Assembly (NCBI RefSeq): GCF_009982895.1
Contig: NZ_WXZL01000005.1
Span: 1 to 64,000, forward strand
Reading direction: 5' to 3'
From: Deinococcus alpinitundrae
GTDB taxonomy: Bacteria > Deinococcota > Deinococci > Deinococcales > Deinococcaceae
Length of the DNA: 64,000 nucleotides
Shown here: positions 25,819 to 37,766 of the stretch, piece by piece
How positions within the stretch are numbered: the stretch's first letter is position 1
Layout: each line of letters opens with the position of its first letter
The notes under the pieces: generated by a model
The model's database searches: none
What the model was told of the DNA's origin: nothing
The model's input: the letters and a program-made list of their open reading frames with translations, nothing else
Program-made: the position numbers and the translations under genes

Positions 25819-28011
25819 TCAGCGCACCTCCAGCTCGCCGTCTTTGACGCCCACCGTCGCCTTGCCGCCGCCGCTGAGGCGCCCGAACAGCAGTTCGTCG
25901 GCCAGCGGGCGCTTGAGTTTGTCCTCGATGACGCGAGCGAGCGGACGCGCGCCCATTGAGGGATCGTAGCCGAGTTTGGCGAGCAGGGCGCGGGCGGCGG
26001 GGGTGACGGTCAGCGACACGCCACGCTCACTGAGCTGGGCGTCCAATTCCTTCAGGAACTTGTCGACCACCTGCGCCATCACGGGTTCGGACAGCGGCGA
26101 GAAGGCGATCACCGCGTCGAGCCGGTTGCGAAATTCTGGCGCGAACATCCGCTTGACCGCTTCCAGCATCTCGCCCTGGCGGCTGACCTTGCTGAAGCCC
26201 AGGCCGGGCCGTGAAGCGCCTTCGGCCCCAGCGTTGGTGGTAAACAGCACCATCAGGCCGCGCCCGTCGATCTTCTTCCCGGCGTGGTCGGTGAGGGTGC
26301 CGTGGTCGAGCAGTTGCAAGAACAGGTTGTACACGTCCGGATGGGCCTTCTCGATCTCGTCGAGCAGGAGCACGGCGTTGGGTTGCCGGGCAATCGCGTC
26401 GGTCAAGAGTCCCCCCTGATCGAAGCCCACGTAGCCGGGCGGGGCACCGATGAGGCGGGCCACCGTGTGCGCTTCCTGGTACTCGCTCATGTCGAACCGC
26501 AGCAGCTCCACGCCCAGCCGCTCGGCCAGCGCACGGGCCAGCTCGGTCTTGCCCACCCCGGTCGGCCCGGCGAACAGAAAGGCCCCCTGCGGTTTGCGCG
26601 CATCGCGCAGCCCGGCGCGGGCCAGCTTGACGGCGCTCGACAGGGCCTTCACGGCGGCGTCCTGGCCGTAGACGCGCGTGCCCAGGTCGGCCTCCAGGGT
26701 GGCGAGCGACTGCACTTCCTCAGCCCTGACCTGACCCACCGGCACGCGGGCGATGCGGGCCACCGTCGCCTCGATGTCGGCCTCGCTGATCTCGCCACCC
26801 TCGCCACGCACCGACCTCGCCGCGCCCGCCTCGTCGATCACGTCGATGGCCTTGTCGGGCAGAAAGCGGTCGCGGATATAGCGCGCCGAGAGCTTCACGG
26901 CAGCGTCCAGCGCGGCGGGGCTGTAGGTCACGTGATGATGCTCGGCGTAGCGGCTTTGCAGGCCGCGCAGAATGCCGAGCGCGTCTTCCTCGCTCGGCTC
27001 CGGCACGTCCACCACCCCGAAGCGCCGCCACAGAGCCCGGTCCTTTTCCAGGTGGCGCAGCTCCTGCGGCGTGGTCGCGCCCAGCACCCGCAGCTTGCCG
27101 CGCCCCAGAGCGGGCTTGAGCAGGTTGGCCGCGTCCATGCTGCCGCCCTCGGTGGCCCCGGCCCCGACCAGGGTGTGCAACTCGTCGATAAACAGCACGC
27201 TGTTCTGGCCTTCCAGGGCCTTCAGCACGGCCTTGAGGCGCTGCTCGAAGTCGCCCCGGTAGCGGGTTCCGGCGATCAAGGCCCCCATGTCCAGAGCGTA
27301 GATGCGTGCTCCCTTCAGGAAGCCGGGGGCCTCGCCGCCCACCACATGCTGCGCTAGCGCCTCGGCCAGGGCGGTTTTGCCCACGCCCGGCTCGCCCACC
27401 AGCACCGGGTTGTTCTTGGTGCGGCGGGCCAGAATGTGCAGCATCCGGGTGAGTTCGTCTGCACGGCCAATCACCGGGTCGAGCGCGTTATCCTCGGCCT
27501 GCTGCGTGAGGTCGGCGGTGTAGGCGGCCAGCGGGTCCTGGGCAGCCTCGGTGTCGGGAGCCGTGCCCTCGGTGCCCGCGACCTCCCTCTCGTCATTGCC
27601 ACCATGACTGACGTATTCCAGCAGCGAGAGCCGGGTCACGCCCTGGGCTTCCAGCGCGGCGCGCGCGAAGCTGTCGGGCTGCTCCATCAATTCGATCAAC
27701 ACCAGGTCGCCGGTCACGGCCTCATTGCCCTTGCCACTGGCGTGGCGCTGAAGCAGGGCGTCTTGCACCACCTCCTGCACCGTGAAGGTCAGTTCGGGGG
27801 GTTCGTCCACCGTATCGAAAGTTTCCAGCACCACGTCCAGGTCGCGTTTCAAGCGGGCCAGGTCGGTGCCGCTGGCGTTCAGGGCGGGCCGGGCGTCAGG
27901 GTCGTCGGTGAGGGCGTAGAGCAGGTGCTCGAGCGTCACGTATTCGTGGCCGCGCTCCCCAGCGAGGTCGGCGGCGCGCTGGACGGTGTCTCGGAACTGT
28001 TCGGCAATCAT
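25819..28011 (-). CDS. clpA: ATP-dependent Clp protease ATPase subunit ClpA
   Basis: A 730-aa AAA+ unfoldase that delivers substrates to ClpP. The N-domain ([19 protein letters not shown]) binds ClpS. D1 has Walker [17 protein letters not shown]2 has [18 protein letters not shown] with sensor-2 [14 protein letters not shown] at the C-terminus. Absence of the middle coiled-coil domain of ClpB, the N-domain type and the adjacent clpS identify it as ClpA. It starts 46 bp after the clpS stop and is probably cotranscribed. Confidence 0.95.
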   Translation of the reverse strand: MIAEQFRDTVQRAADLAGERGHEYVTLEHLLYALTDDPDARPALNASGTDLARLKRDLDVVLETFDTVDEPPELTFTVQEVVQDALLQRHASGKGNEAVTGDLVLIELMEQPDSFARAALEAQGVTRLSLLEYVSHGGNDEREVAGTEGTAPDTEAAQDPLAAYTADLTQQAEDNALDPVIGRADELTRMLHILARRTKNNPVLVGEPGVGKTALAEALAQHVVGGEAPGFLKGARIYALDMGALIAGTRYRGDFEQRLKAVLKALEGQNSVLFIDELHTLVGAGATEGGSMDAANLLKPALGRGKLRVLGATTPQELRHLEKDRALWRRFGVVDVPEPSEEDALGILRGLQSRYAEHHHVTYSPAALDAAVKLSARYIRDRFLPDKAIDVIDEAGAARSVRGEGGEISEADIEATVARIARVPVGQVRAEEVQSLATLEADLGTRVYGQDAAVKALSSAVKLARAGLRDARKPQGAFLFAGPTGVGKTELARALAERLGVELLRFDMSEYQEAHTVARLIGAPPGYVGFDQGGLLTDAIARQPNAVLLLDEIEKAHPDVYNLFLQLLDHGTLTDHAGKKIDGRGLMVLFTTNAGAEGASRPGLGFSKVSRQGEMLEAVKRMFAPEFRNRLDAVIAFSPLSEPVMAQVVDKFLKELDAQLSERGVSLTVTPAARALLAKLGYDPSMGARPLARVIEDKLKRPLADELLFGRLSGGGKATVGVKDGELEVR

Positions 28012-28057
28012 GGGGTGGCCCTCGTAGACAAAATGAATGGCAGTGTGAATGGGACGC

Positions 28058-28384
28058 TCACGCGCTCGGCTCCGGCTCGGCCACCACCCGCAGCGGATAG
28101 CCCTCGCGGCGGGCGTGCTGGGTCACCTGGGCGACCTTGGTTTCGGCCACCTCGCGGGTATAGACCCCGGCCACACCCTGCCCCTTGCGGTGAACGGCCA
28201 GCATGATGGTCTCGGCGTCGGCAGCCGATTTGCGAAAGTAGCGGCCCAGCACCATCACCACGAATTCCATCGGCGTGTAGTCGTCGTTGAGCAGCAGCAC
28301 CCGGTAGAGGCGCGGGCGCGTGGTCTGGGTGCGCTCCAGAATCTGGGTGTTGGCGGCGGGATCGGTGGGCGTGCGGCGGGTCAC
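28058..28384 (-). CDS. clpS: ClpS adaptor
   Basis: A 108-aa adaptor that presents N-degron substrates to ClpA. The core reads [24 protein letters not shown] with [28 protein letters not shown], all diagnostic; the N-terminal ~25 residues are the flexible extension. The start is GTG 28384, with TAGCAT 6 nt upstream (leaderless layout). It is followed on the same strand by clpA. Confidence 0.95.
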   Translation of the reverse strand: MTRRTPTDPAANTQILERTQTTRPRLYRVLLLNDDYTPMEFVVMVLGRYFRKSAADAETIMLAVHRKGQGVAGVYTREVAETKVAQVTQHARREGYPLRVVAEPEPSA

Positions 28385-28536
28385 ACCTTCATGCTAGCGC
28401 CGGGTGCGCAGCGTGAAAGAGCAGCGGTGATGGATTGGGCGCGGGCGACGCCGCAGCCTGACCGCGCCCGGCCACGTCCCGGGTGGTCCAGCAAGCTGAC
28501 GTCTCCATGAGAATTTCCCTGCCCATCCTTGGGGCG

Positions 28537-28572
28537 CGGCGTCAGTTCGGCGTCAGTGCACAGGCTCACACT
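28537..28572 (+). promoter_or_regulatory. Tandem 11-bp repeats upstream of the DUF4384 gene
   Basis: CGGCGTCAGT occurs at 28537-28546 and again at 28548-28557, an 11-bp period. A -10-like CACACT (28567-28572) follows 9 bp later and stands 6 nt before the ATG. Two direct repeats at one-turn spacing ending about 10 bp before the -10 is the layout of PhoB/OmpR-type activator sites. The regulator is unknown. Confidence 0.5.
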
Positions 28573-28578
28573 GCGGGC

Positions 28579-29451
28579 ATGAAAAAGACCCTGATCTCCG
28601 CTGCCGCCCTCGGCCTCTCGCTCGGCCTGCTCAGCGCGCCCGCCCACGCCACGCCCAAGATCAGTGCCCAGAGCATCATCGTCAACCCGGTTCCGGCCTC
28701 GGTTTCGGTGCAGGTCTGGACCGACCGTGACAGCTCCGGCGCGCAGACCCCCAACTACGTGCCCGGCGATAAGATCCGTCTCTACACCCGCGTCAGCCGC
28801 GACGCCTACGTCTACCTGTTCAACGTGGACCCCAACGGCCAGGTCGACATGATCTTGCCCAACCGCTATGCGGGCGGCGCGAACTTCGTCAAGGCCAACA
28901 CCGTCAAGGTGTTCCCGGCGGCAGGCGATCAGTTCACCTTCGACATCGCCGCGCCCTACGGCCTCAACAAGGTCCTGGCGCTGGCCAGCCTGACCCCGCT
29001 CAACACCTCCTCGATCGCCAGCTTCACCAACAGCCAGAGCAACTTCGCGGTGAGCAACGTGCAGGGCCAGCAGCAGCTCGCCCAGGCGCTCTCGATCGTG
29101 GTCAACCCGGTCCAGAGCCCGATTCCGCAGAACAGCTGGATCACCGACGTGGCCTTCTACAACGTGGCCTATGGCAACAGCGGCACGGCCCCGGTCTACA
29201 ACAGCGCTCCAGTGACGACGCTGCCCACCTGGAACTATCAGCCGCAGTGGCGCTCGCAGTTCGAGAGCCAGCAGACGGTGGCCCAGGTCTACATCACCTA
29301 CGCCAACGAGCTGCAACGCCGGGGCTACAAGCTGGTCAACCGCGACGAGCTCGGCAACACCGTCAACGCCCGCTTTCAGGGCAGCGACAACGCCCAGCTG
29401 ATCATCACCGTGCGCGGCGGCAAGTTCGACGTGCAGATCATTCGCCGCTGA
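28579..29451 (+). CDS. Exported DUF4384 domain protein
   Basis: A 290-aa protein with signal peptide MKKTLISAAALGLSLGLLSAPAHA. The DUF4384 core is clear: VQVWTDRDSSGAQTPNYVPGDKIRLYTRVSRDAYVYLFNVDPNGQVDMILPNRY. Such domains are found in surface or envelope proteins of Deinococcus and cyanobacteria; function is not known. C-terminal ~75 residues form a separate small domain (YITYANELQRRGYKLVNRDELG). ATG 28579 begins the signal peptide; the longer frame to 28483 is rejected. A strong terminator follows. Confidence 0.82.
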   Translation: MKKTLISAAALGLSLGLLSAPAHATPKISAQSIIVNPVPASVSVQVWTDRDSSGAQTPNYVPGDKIRLYTRVSRDAYVYLFNVDPNGQVDMILPNRYAGGANFVKANTVKVFPAAGDQFTFDIAAPYGLNKVLALASLTPLNTSSIASFTNSQSNFAVSNVQGQQQLAQALSIVVNPVQSPIPQNSWITDVAFYNVAYGNSGTAPVYNSAPVTTLPTWNYQPQWRSQFESQQTVAQVYITYANELQRRGYKLVNRDELGNTVNARFQGSDNAQLIITVRGGKFDVQIIRR

Positions 29452-29466
29452 GCGGACTGACTTACC

Positions 29467-29502
29467 GCGCCCGCCACCAGCCGCTGCTGGGGCGGGCGCT
29501 TT

Positions 29503-29504
<2 letters not shown>
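29467..29504 (+). terminator. Intrinsic terminator of the DUF4384 gene
   Basis: GCGCCCGCC (29467-29475) pairs perfectly with GGCGGGCGC (29491-29499) over 9 bp, followed by TTTTT (29500-29504). It overlaps the stop of the convergent ABC ATPase gene by two bases. Confidence 0.9.
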
Positions 29505-30953
<1,449 letters not shown>

Positions 30954-30957
<4 letters not shown>

Positions 30958-31924
30958 CGGTTCTCCGCGCGAATCTGCACCGTCACCCGGTCGAGCACCC
31001 GCACGCCGTCGGGCAATATCAGCGGCGGCTGGCTGCTGAACGACCCATTGCGGTAGAGGACGGTGGCGGTGACGCTGCCGATGCTGGAGAGTAGTTCCGG
31101 CGGCCCGACCAGCCGCACGGTGGCGGGTTCGATGTTCGACGACAGCACCCGTAGATTGCCGGGTGGGGCGCTCAGCTTCACCGGCACGCTGCGAATCGGC
31201 AGGCTGCCGCTGTCGATGCGGGCCACCGTGGTGCTGGCCGGACTCAGGCGTACCTGGACCGGCTGGCCCTGGGCGTTGAGGGCGATCAAGCGGGTTTCGA
31301 GCTGGTCACCCTGGGCCAGCGTCACCGGCACCGTCACGACCCGCGCCACGCTATCGACGACCTGACTCGGCCCGCTGATGGTCACCTGGCGCGGCGAGAG
31401 CACGTACCTGGGCACGCTGTCGCCGGGCGGGGCCGTCACGCTCAGGATGATCGGCTGGCTGCGGCTGAGTTCGGCGTCGATGCGGCCCTGCGCCACAGTG
31501 GGCACCACCTTGATGCTGCGGGTCCCGTCGGGGCCGACCACCCGCACGGTGCGGCTGAATTCGCCGTCGGGCAGATCGGTCACGTCCACATATGCGCCGA
31601 TGTCGCTGGCATTGAGCGCGCTGAGGCGCTGGCGGCTGCCGCTCAGGGTCACCCGCACGCTGGCCGGGTTGAGGCCGTCGATGGCCCGCTTTTCCTGGCC
31701 CCCGGTGGTGTCGCGCACGTCGAGCGCCACGTCGTAACTCTGCTGGATGTTGGCGCGGCGGTCCTCGGTGGCGACGAACCACAGAATGAAGGCCAGCAGC
31801 AGCGCCAGAAACTTCTGCGGCAGGTTGTGCAGCAGGCGCTGCCACCAGTAGCGCACGGCCCGCGCCGGACGGCTGGGCGGCGTGTGGTCGGCGGGCGGCT
31901 CCGGCAGGGACGGACCAGGGCGGC

Positions 31925-31928
<4 letters not shown>
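30954..31928 (-). CDS. cdaR: YbbR/CdaR-like regulator of diadenylate cyclase
   Basis: A 324-aa protein with one N-terminal helix (LPQKFLALLLAFILWFVA, residues ~35-53) and three to four YbbR beta domains outside the membrane (RVTLSGSRQRLSALNASDIGAYVDVTDL and PRQVTISGPSQVVDSV are typical). In Firmicutes CdaR binds and controls CdaA. The start overlaps the cdaA stop by 4 bp, supporting the same partnership here. Confidence 0.88.
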
Positions 31929-32656
<728 letters not shown>

Positions 32657-32715
32657 AGTTGAGACCTTGTGAGACCTTTCCGCCGCCCCAGAACGGACTT
32701 ATCGGGCGGCCCTCA

Positions 32716-33702
32716 CTATACGGGTCCGGGGTCTGAGAAGGCTGGCGGGCGGCGAAGACGTGTCAGCCACAGCCGGGCGGGGGTCTGGGCAAAGCCCAGC
32801 GCGTCGTTGATGGCGATCATCGGAGCATTGGTGGCGTCGTTTTCGGTTCGGACGCGTCGGTAGCCGCGCTTTTTCGCCTCCGTCAGGGCCGTCAGTTTGA
32901 GGGCCAGCGCCAGGCCCCGGCGGCGGTGGGCGCGGGCGGTGGCGGTCAGTCCGGTGCTGAGCACTTCCGGCAGCGCAGCGACGGTTTGCAGCTGCGAGAG
33001 GCCCGCCAACTCGCCGTCCCTGACGGCCACGAACCACAGCGAGGGGTCGTGGGTGGGGTCGGCGCGAATCCGCTCCCAGTAGCGTTCCGGCGTGGGAAAG
33101 TCGAACACCTCGTCGGCGGGGCGCGGCGTGTCCTGGCTGGCCTCACGGTCAAAAGCGTAGAGCCGCCCTTCCTGAGTGGGGCCACTCCATTCGGCGAAGG
33201 TCATCAGCGTATAGCCCTGCGCCTGGACTCGGTTGACGGCGGCGTCGAAAGCGCTCAGGTCGGCGTCGGCCAGTGACAAGACAGCCACGCGCTCGCGCTG
33301 CTCTTCGGTAAAACCGCGCTCGCTCAGGAAACGTCTGGCCCGCGTCTCGTCCTCCCGCACCGAGGCGAACAGCTTGACGGCGTCCAGCGCCCGCAGCTCC
33401 GACTCCAGCTTCTCCCAGAGCCGTTTGCCGATTCCCTGGCCCTGATGGTCGCGGCCCACCTGCACGTTCACCAGGAACTTCTGCGGGTGAAACATCCACT
33501 CCTGCTGGGTGTACAGGCCCTGCCCGGCGGGTTGGCCGTCCACCTCGGCGATGAAGCGGTGCTGGATCAAATCGGCGCGGCGGGTCTCGTCCTGGCGCTG
33601 CAAGTCGGCCAGCGTGGTCGGCTCGCCGGGAAAGAGGGCGTTGTGCAGCGCCGCCCGGAACGGCAGGTCGGCGGGTGTCGCCGGGCGCAGATTGAAGGTC
33701 AT
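32716..33702 (-). CDS. Tandem GNAT acetyltransferase
   Basis: A 328-aa protein with two GNAT domains. Domain 1 (residues ~3-160) carries VQVGRDHQGQGIGKRLWEKLE and ARRFLSERGFTEEQRE. Domain 2 (~165-325) carries LTATARAHRRRGLALALKLTALTEAKKRGYRRVRTENDATNAPMIAINDALGF, a full A/B motif. Such tandem GNATs modify small molecules (mycothiol synthase has the same layout). Substrate unknown. It precedes cdaA by 60 bp on the same strand, so read-through is possible. Confidence 0.83.
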   Translation of the reverse strand: MTFNLRPATPADLPFRAALHNALFPGEPTTLADLQRQDETRRADLIQHRFIAEVDGQPAGQGLYTQQEWMFHPQKFLVNVQVGRDHQGQGIGKRLWEKLESELRALDAVKLFASVREDETRARRFLSERGFTEEQRERVAVLSLADADLSAFDAAVNRVQAQGYTLMTFAEWSGPTQEGRLYAFDREASQDTPRPADEVFDFPTPERYWERIRADPTHDPSLWFVAVRDGELAGLSQLQTVAALPEVLSTGLTATARAHRRRGLALALKLTALTEAKKRGYRRVRTENDATNAPMIAINDALGFAQTPARLWLTRLRRPPAFSDPGPV

Positions 33703-33766
33703 GGTTCAGTCTGAGGCGGGCAGGGCGCACGGCGCATCGGCAGCCTGACTTAGACGCTGGGCTGAT

Positions 33767-34738
33767 TTAGCCGGGCATCGGCGTGAGGTCGAAGCGCCCG
33801 CCCACATTCAGCCCGCCGCCGCGCTGCCAGTCCGCCGCCGCCATCGCTTTCTTGCCTTCCGGCTGCACGGTGCTGATGAGCAAGGCACCCTCACCGCAGG
33901 CCACCGTCAGGCCCGCCGCATTGACACTCAGCAGTTCGCCGGGCGGCCCCGATGCCTGCACCGGGCGCATGTCCAGCACCTTCAGCCGCCTGCCGCTCAC
34001 AAAGGCGCTGGTCTGCGGCCAGGCATAGACGCCCCGGTAGCGGTTGTAGATGGCCTGCGCGGACTCGTGCCAGCGCACGTCGCCGTCCGATTTGTCCAGC
34101 ATCGGGGCGTGGGTGGCCTGAGTGCCGTCCTGCGGCTGGGGGTTCAGGGTATCCAGCGTGTCCAGCGCCGCCACGATCAGCCGGGCGGCCTGAAGTTGCA
34201 GCGCTGCCGAGAGGTCCATGCTGGTCCAGTCGGCGGCGATGTCCAGCGCTTCTTGCAACAAAAGCGGCCCGGTGTCCATGCCGGGGTCGGTCTGCATGAT
34301 GGTGGTGCCGGTGGTGCTCAGGCCTGAGATCAGCGCCCACTGAATCGGAGCCGCACCGCGCAGCGAGGGCAGCAGGCTGGTGTGGGTGTTGAGAAAACCG
34401 AAGCGGGGAACCTGGAGCAGCGCGGCGGGCAGAATCTTGCCGTAGGCGCAGGTGACGGCCACGTCGGCGCCGGAGCCTCGCAGCACGGCTTCAAAGTCGG
34501 TGTTCTTTTTGAGCCGGGCCGGTTGTGCGAGCGGCAAGCCCAGCTCATGAGCGCGGGCGGCCACCGGCGGCGGGGTCAGCCTCAGGCCGCGCCCCACCGG
34601 CTTGTCGGGCTGGGCCACCACTAGCACCACGTCGTGCGCATCCAGAATCGCTTCCAGCACCGGCACGGCGAAGGCGGGCGAGCCGAAAAAGGCTACCCGG
34701 CGGCGCAACTTTGCTTGGGCCTGAGTTGAGCCGATCAA
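33767..34738 (-). CDS. fmt: Methionyl-tRNA formyltransferase
   Basis: A 323-aa enzyme formylating initiator Met-tRNA with 10-formyl-THF. Key blocks: VAFFGSPAFAVPVLEAI, the catalytic NTHTSLLPSLRGAAPIQWAL and TDPGMDTGPLLLQE, plus the C-terminal OB-like domain (MAAADWQRGGG). The start is TTG 34738, overlapping the def stop (TTGA), so it is translationally coupled to peptide deformylase. Together they start and end the formyl-Met cycle. Confidence 0.96.
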   Translation of the reverse strand: MIGSTQAQAKLRRRVAFFGSPAFAVPVLEAILDAHDVVLVVAQPDKPVGRGLRLTPPPVAARAHELGLPLAQPARLKKNTDFEAVLRGSGADVAVTCAYGKILPAALLQVPRFGFLNTHTSLLPSLRGAAPIQWALISGLSTTGTTIMQTDPGMDTGPLLLQEALDIAADWTSMDLSAALQLQAARLIVAALDTLDTLNPQPQDGTQATHAPMLDKSDGDVRWHESAQAIYNRYRGVYAWPQTSAFVSGRRLKVLDMRPVQASGPPGELLSVNAAGLTVACGEGALLISTVQPEGKKAMAAADWQRGGGLNVGGRFDLTPMPG

Positions 34739-35370
34739 CCCTCCAACTCTTTGAGGTTGGCCTTCGACTGGCGCTGGAGGGCACTCAGCTCCTTGCGGTA
34801 CTCGTCGGTGATGCTGGCGGGCAGGTGGTCGAGGAACAGCACGCCGTTGAGGTGATCGATCTCATGCTGAAAGACGCGCGCCAGATAGTCCTCGGCCTCG
34901 ATGCTCTGCGGCTGGCCATCGAGGTCGAGGTAATCGACCCGCACGGCGCGGTTGCGCTTGACACCCTCTTCGTAGATGTTGGGAATCGACAAGCAGCCCT
35001 CGGTCATCTGGTCGTCTTTTTTCTTGTTGAGGACCGTCAGCACCGGGTTGACGAACACGAACTCGCGCAGCATCTTGCTGCGAAGCGGCTTGTCCTGGCC
35101 CTCGTTTTCCTCCTCGTCGTCCTCGTACTCGACGGCCACGAACAAGCGGGTGGACAAACCGACCTGCGGCGCAGCGATGCCGACGCCGCGTGCCTCGAAC
35201 ATGGTTTCTAACAGCGAGCGGGCGACCTGCTTAAGGCTGACCGGCGCGAAGCCCGGCACGCTTACGGGGGCCGTCACGTCAGTCACGGCGTTGGCTTTGC
35301 GGCGCAGCACCGGGTCGCCGTAAAGGCGAAGCGGGTACACGCTGGGATGAGGACGCAGAACTTTGGGCAC
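34735..35370 (-). CDS. def: Peptide deformylase
   Basis: A 211-aa metalloenzyme that removes the N-formyl group from nascent proteins. All three motifs are present: GVGIAAPQVG (62-71), EGCLSIP with metal ligand C126 and QHEIDHLNG with H169, E170, H173. An acidic insertion (YEDDEEENEGQDK, ~82-94) lies between motifs 1 and 2. Start GTG 35370; TAAAAT lies 9 nt upstream, a little far for a standard leaderless promoter. Operon with fmt. Confidence 0.96.
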   Translation of the reverse strand: MPKVLRPHPSVYPLRLYGDPVLRRKANAVTDVTAPVSVPGFAPVSLKQVARSLLETMFEARGVGIAAPQVGLSTRLFVAVEYEDDEEENEGQDKPLRSKMLREFVFVNPVLTVLNKKKDDQMTEGCLSIPNIYEEGVKRNRAVRVDYLDLDGQPQSIEAEDYLARVFQHEIDHLNGVLFLDHLPASITDEYRKELSALQRQSKANLKELEG

Positions 35371-35459
35371 AGTGGCGTTATTTTAGCGGGTTCGGGGCCG
35401 GGGGATGCTGGCCCCCCGCCCTCACCCTCCGTCAGCCGGGCGCTGCTAGCCTGCCCAGC

Positions 35460-35987
35460 ATGAAACGCGCCCTCCTGCTGTCCCTGCTGCCCGCCACGCT
35501 GCTCGGCTCGCTTCCGGTGGCCCAGGCCGCCACCTTCAAGAGCAAGGCCTATCCCTACACCCTCAGTGTGCCCGACGACTGGCAGAGCAAGAAGGTGCCG
35601 GGCGTGGACGTGGCGCTGGCCGCGCCGGAAACGGGCGGGGCCGTGCCGCCGAGCTTCAACGTCTCGGTGATCAAGGTGCTGCCTGCCATGAAAGTCACGC
35701 TGAGCGACGTGCGGCTGCTGATGCTCAAGCAGGCCAAGGAGAACGTCAAGGATCTCAGCGTGCTGGGCGACGCCGATATCAGCGTGAGCGGGCTGCCGGG
35801 CCACCTGCTCAACTACCTGGGCAGTCAGTCGGTCAGCGGCCAGCCGACCGTAACGATGCACTGGATTCAGATTTTCACCCTCAAGAATAATCAGGCCTAC
35901 ATCCTGACCTTTGCCGCGCCGCAGACCAGCTTCGATCAGGACAAGCAGATCGCCAACAAGATGTTCAACAGCTTCAAGATCAACTGA
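35460..35987 (+). CDS. Small exported protein, DcrB/PsbP-like
   Basis: A 175-aa exported protein with signal peptide MKRALLLSLLPATLLGSLPVAQA. The mature part begins TFKSKAYPYTLSVPDDWQSK and ends QDKQIANKMFNSFKIN, the pattern of DUF1795/DcrB- and PsbP-like domains (one beta sandwich with C-terminal helix). Function unknown. TAGCCT (35447-35452) lies 7 nt before the ATG. Confidence 0.75.
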   Translation: MKRALLLSLLPATLLGSLPVAQAATFKSKAYPYTLSVPDDWQSKKVPGVDVALAAPETGGAVPPSFNVSVIKVLPAMKVTLSDVRLLMLKQAKENVKDLSVLGDADISVSGLPGHLLNYLGSQSVSGQPTVTMHWIQIFTLKNNQAYILTFAAPQTSFDQDKQIANKMFNSFKIN

Positions 35988-36126
35988 GACGGCCCCGCCG
36001 CATTGAGCAGAAATGTTCGTTCAGGGCACTTTAGGCTCGCCTCACGCGGCATTGGCTCGCCGGGCCTAGCGTGGAAAGGCAAGAGAAGCTTCATTCTCAG
36101 TCTTTTCCATATCAGGAGGCAGCGAC

Positions 36127-36606
36127 ATGGCATTTGATCTCAGCAGCTTAGGCAATCTGTTCGGCAACACCCAGAACCCCCAGGCCCAGGACATGCACCA
36201 GCGCATGGCCCAGGCCGGTGACGTGCGCGACACCAACGGCGACGGTACCGTCAGCCCCGAGGAGGCTGCCGCCTACGTGCAGTCGTACTTACAGCAGGCC
36301 AGCCCCGAGGAGCGCAGCCGGGTGCTGGGCGGTTATTTCCAGAACATGGACCCCAACCAGCGCCAGCAGATCGGCAACGCCATTGTGCAGGACCCCAACA
36401 ACCCGGTGCAAAACGTCAACGTCAACGATCCCCAGGATCTCGCCAACGCCTACAGCCAGGCGGCACAGGCTCCGGCCCAGAACGGCAAAAGCCCGCTGGA
36501 AGCGGCGTTCTCGCAGGGTGGCATGCTCAGTAGCCCGCTGGTCAAGGCCGGGCTGGTGGGGCTGGCCGGGGTCATCGGCAGCAGCTTGCTGCGCGGCAAC
36601 CGCTGA
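36127..36606 (+). CDS. Small protein with an EF-hand-like loop
   Basis: A 159-aa Gln/Asn-rich protein. DTNGDGTVSPEEAAAYV (from residue ~37) is a close match to an EF-hand/dockerin calcium loop (D-x-N-x-D-G-x-V-x-x-x-E). The C-terminus has a short hydrophobic stretch LVKAGLVGLAGVIGSSLLRG. No signal peptide. AGGAGG lies 6 nt before the ATG, so it is made from a leadered mRNA. Calcium binding is inferred from the loop alone. Confidence 0.7.
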   Translation: MAFDLSSLGNLFGNTQNPQAQDMHQRMAQAGDVRDTNGDGTVSPEEAAAYVQSYLQQASPEERSRVLGGYFQNMDPNQRQQIGNAIVQDPNNPVQNVNVNDPQDLANAYSQAAQAPAQNGKSPLEAAFSQGGMLSSPLVKAGLVGLAGVIGSSLLRGNR

Positions 36607-36685
36607 CCGCTCCCCCCGCCTGAGACCCCCTCTAAGTGGGTTATGTCCCGCTGCACGGGCTGGTGCCGTGCCTTAGACTGGCCCC

Positions 36686-37747
36686 GTGCCGCTCGCTTAC
36701 CTGACCCGGATTGCCCAGACGCCCGCGCCGACCTTTCACGAGGAGCTGCGGGCGCAGCTTATTGAGGAGCTGTGGCGCGAACTCGGGTACGCCCCCACGC
36801 GCGACGCGGCAGGCAACGTGCTGCTCCGGCTGGGTCCGGCGTCCGGCAAGGCGCTGCTGCTGGCCTCGCACCTCGACACGGTGTTCGGCCCCGAAACCGA
36901 CGTGACGGTGCGTGAGGAGGCCGGACGGCTGATCGGCCCCGGCGTGGGCGACAACTCGTCGAGCCTGGCAGTGCTGACCGCCTTTTTGCGCGACCTGGAC
37001 GCCTCGCAGCTGCGCCGCCCACTGTGGCTCTCGGCCAACGTGGCCGAGGAGGGGCTGGGCGATTTGCGCGGCGCGAAGGCGCTGCTCTCGGCCCACGCCG
37101 AGGACCTAGCGGCTTTTGTCGCCGTGGACGGCTACCTGGGTGTGGCGGTGACCAAGGCGGTGGGGGTCCGGCGCTACCGGGTGGTGTTTACCGGGCAGGG
37201 CGGGCACTCTTGGGGCGATCAGTCGCCCAGCGCCCTGCACGCCCTGGGCCTGGCCGTGACCGCGCTGTACGGCATCCCGCTGCCCAACAGTCCGCGCACC
37301 ACCCTTAACGTGGGGGTGGCCTCGGGCGGTAACAGCGTCAACAGTATCGCCAGCAGCGCCGAACTGCTGCTCGACTTGCGCTCGCTCGACGCCCAGGTGC
37401 TGGCCGACCTCGACATCAAAGCCCACCACGCGGTGCGCGGCGCGGCCCGGCAGGTGGGGGTGCATGTGCAGCTCGAAGCGGTGGGCAACCGCCCCGGCGG
37501 CGATCTGCATTCCGACACGCTGCTGCGGCTGGCGCGGCTGGCCGGGCAGCCGGTGGGCCTGGAGATCAAGACCGCCGCCAGCAGCACCGACGCCAACGCC
37601 GCCGCGCCCCACGGTGTTCCGGCCATCGCGCTGGGGGTCTACCGGGGCGGCAATGCCCACCGTGAAGACGAGTGGGTGCAGCCCGGCAGCCTGAGCATCG
37701 GCCTGGGCGTCTTGCAGCGCTTCGTGCGCGGCTACATGCATGAATAA
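36686..37747 (+). CDS. M20-family metallopeptidase
   Basis: A 353-aa zinc peptidase/deacylase. Metal and catalytic motifs: LLLASHLDTVFGPE, GPGVGDNSSSLAVL (bridging Asp), NVAEEGLGDLRG (catalytic Glu pair), a dimerisation-domain GGHSWGD and the final zinc His in GGNAHREDEW. Relatives include PepT, ArgE and LysK; the D-N-S-S pattern and ending resemble PepT-like aminopeptidases, but the substrate is not decided. The start is GTG 36686 with TAGACT 6 nt upstream. Confidence 0.87.
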   Translation: MPLAYLTRIAQTPAPTFHEELRAQLIEELWRELGYAPTRDAAGNVLLRLGPASGKALLLASHLDTVFGPETDVTVREEAGRLIGPGVGDNSSSLAVLTAFLRDLDASQLRRPLWLSANVAEEGLGDLRGAKALLSAHAEDLAAFVAVDGYLGVAVTKAVGVRRYRVVFTGQGGHSWGDQSPSALHALGLAVTALYGIPLPNSPRTTLNVGVASGGNSVNSIASSAELLLDLRSLDAQVLADLDIKAHHAVRGAARQVGVHVQLEAVGNRPGGDLHSDTLLRLARLAGQPVGLEIKTAASSTDANAAAPHGVPAIALGVYRGGNAHREDEWVQPGSLSIGLGVLQRFVRGYMHE

Positions 37748-37766
37748 CGGGCGCTAAGCTGGGGGC

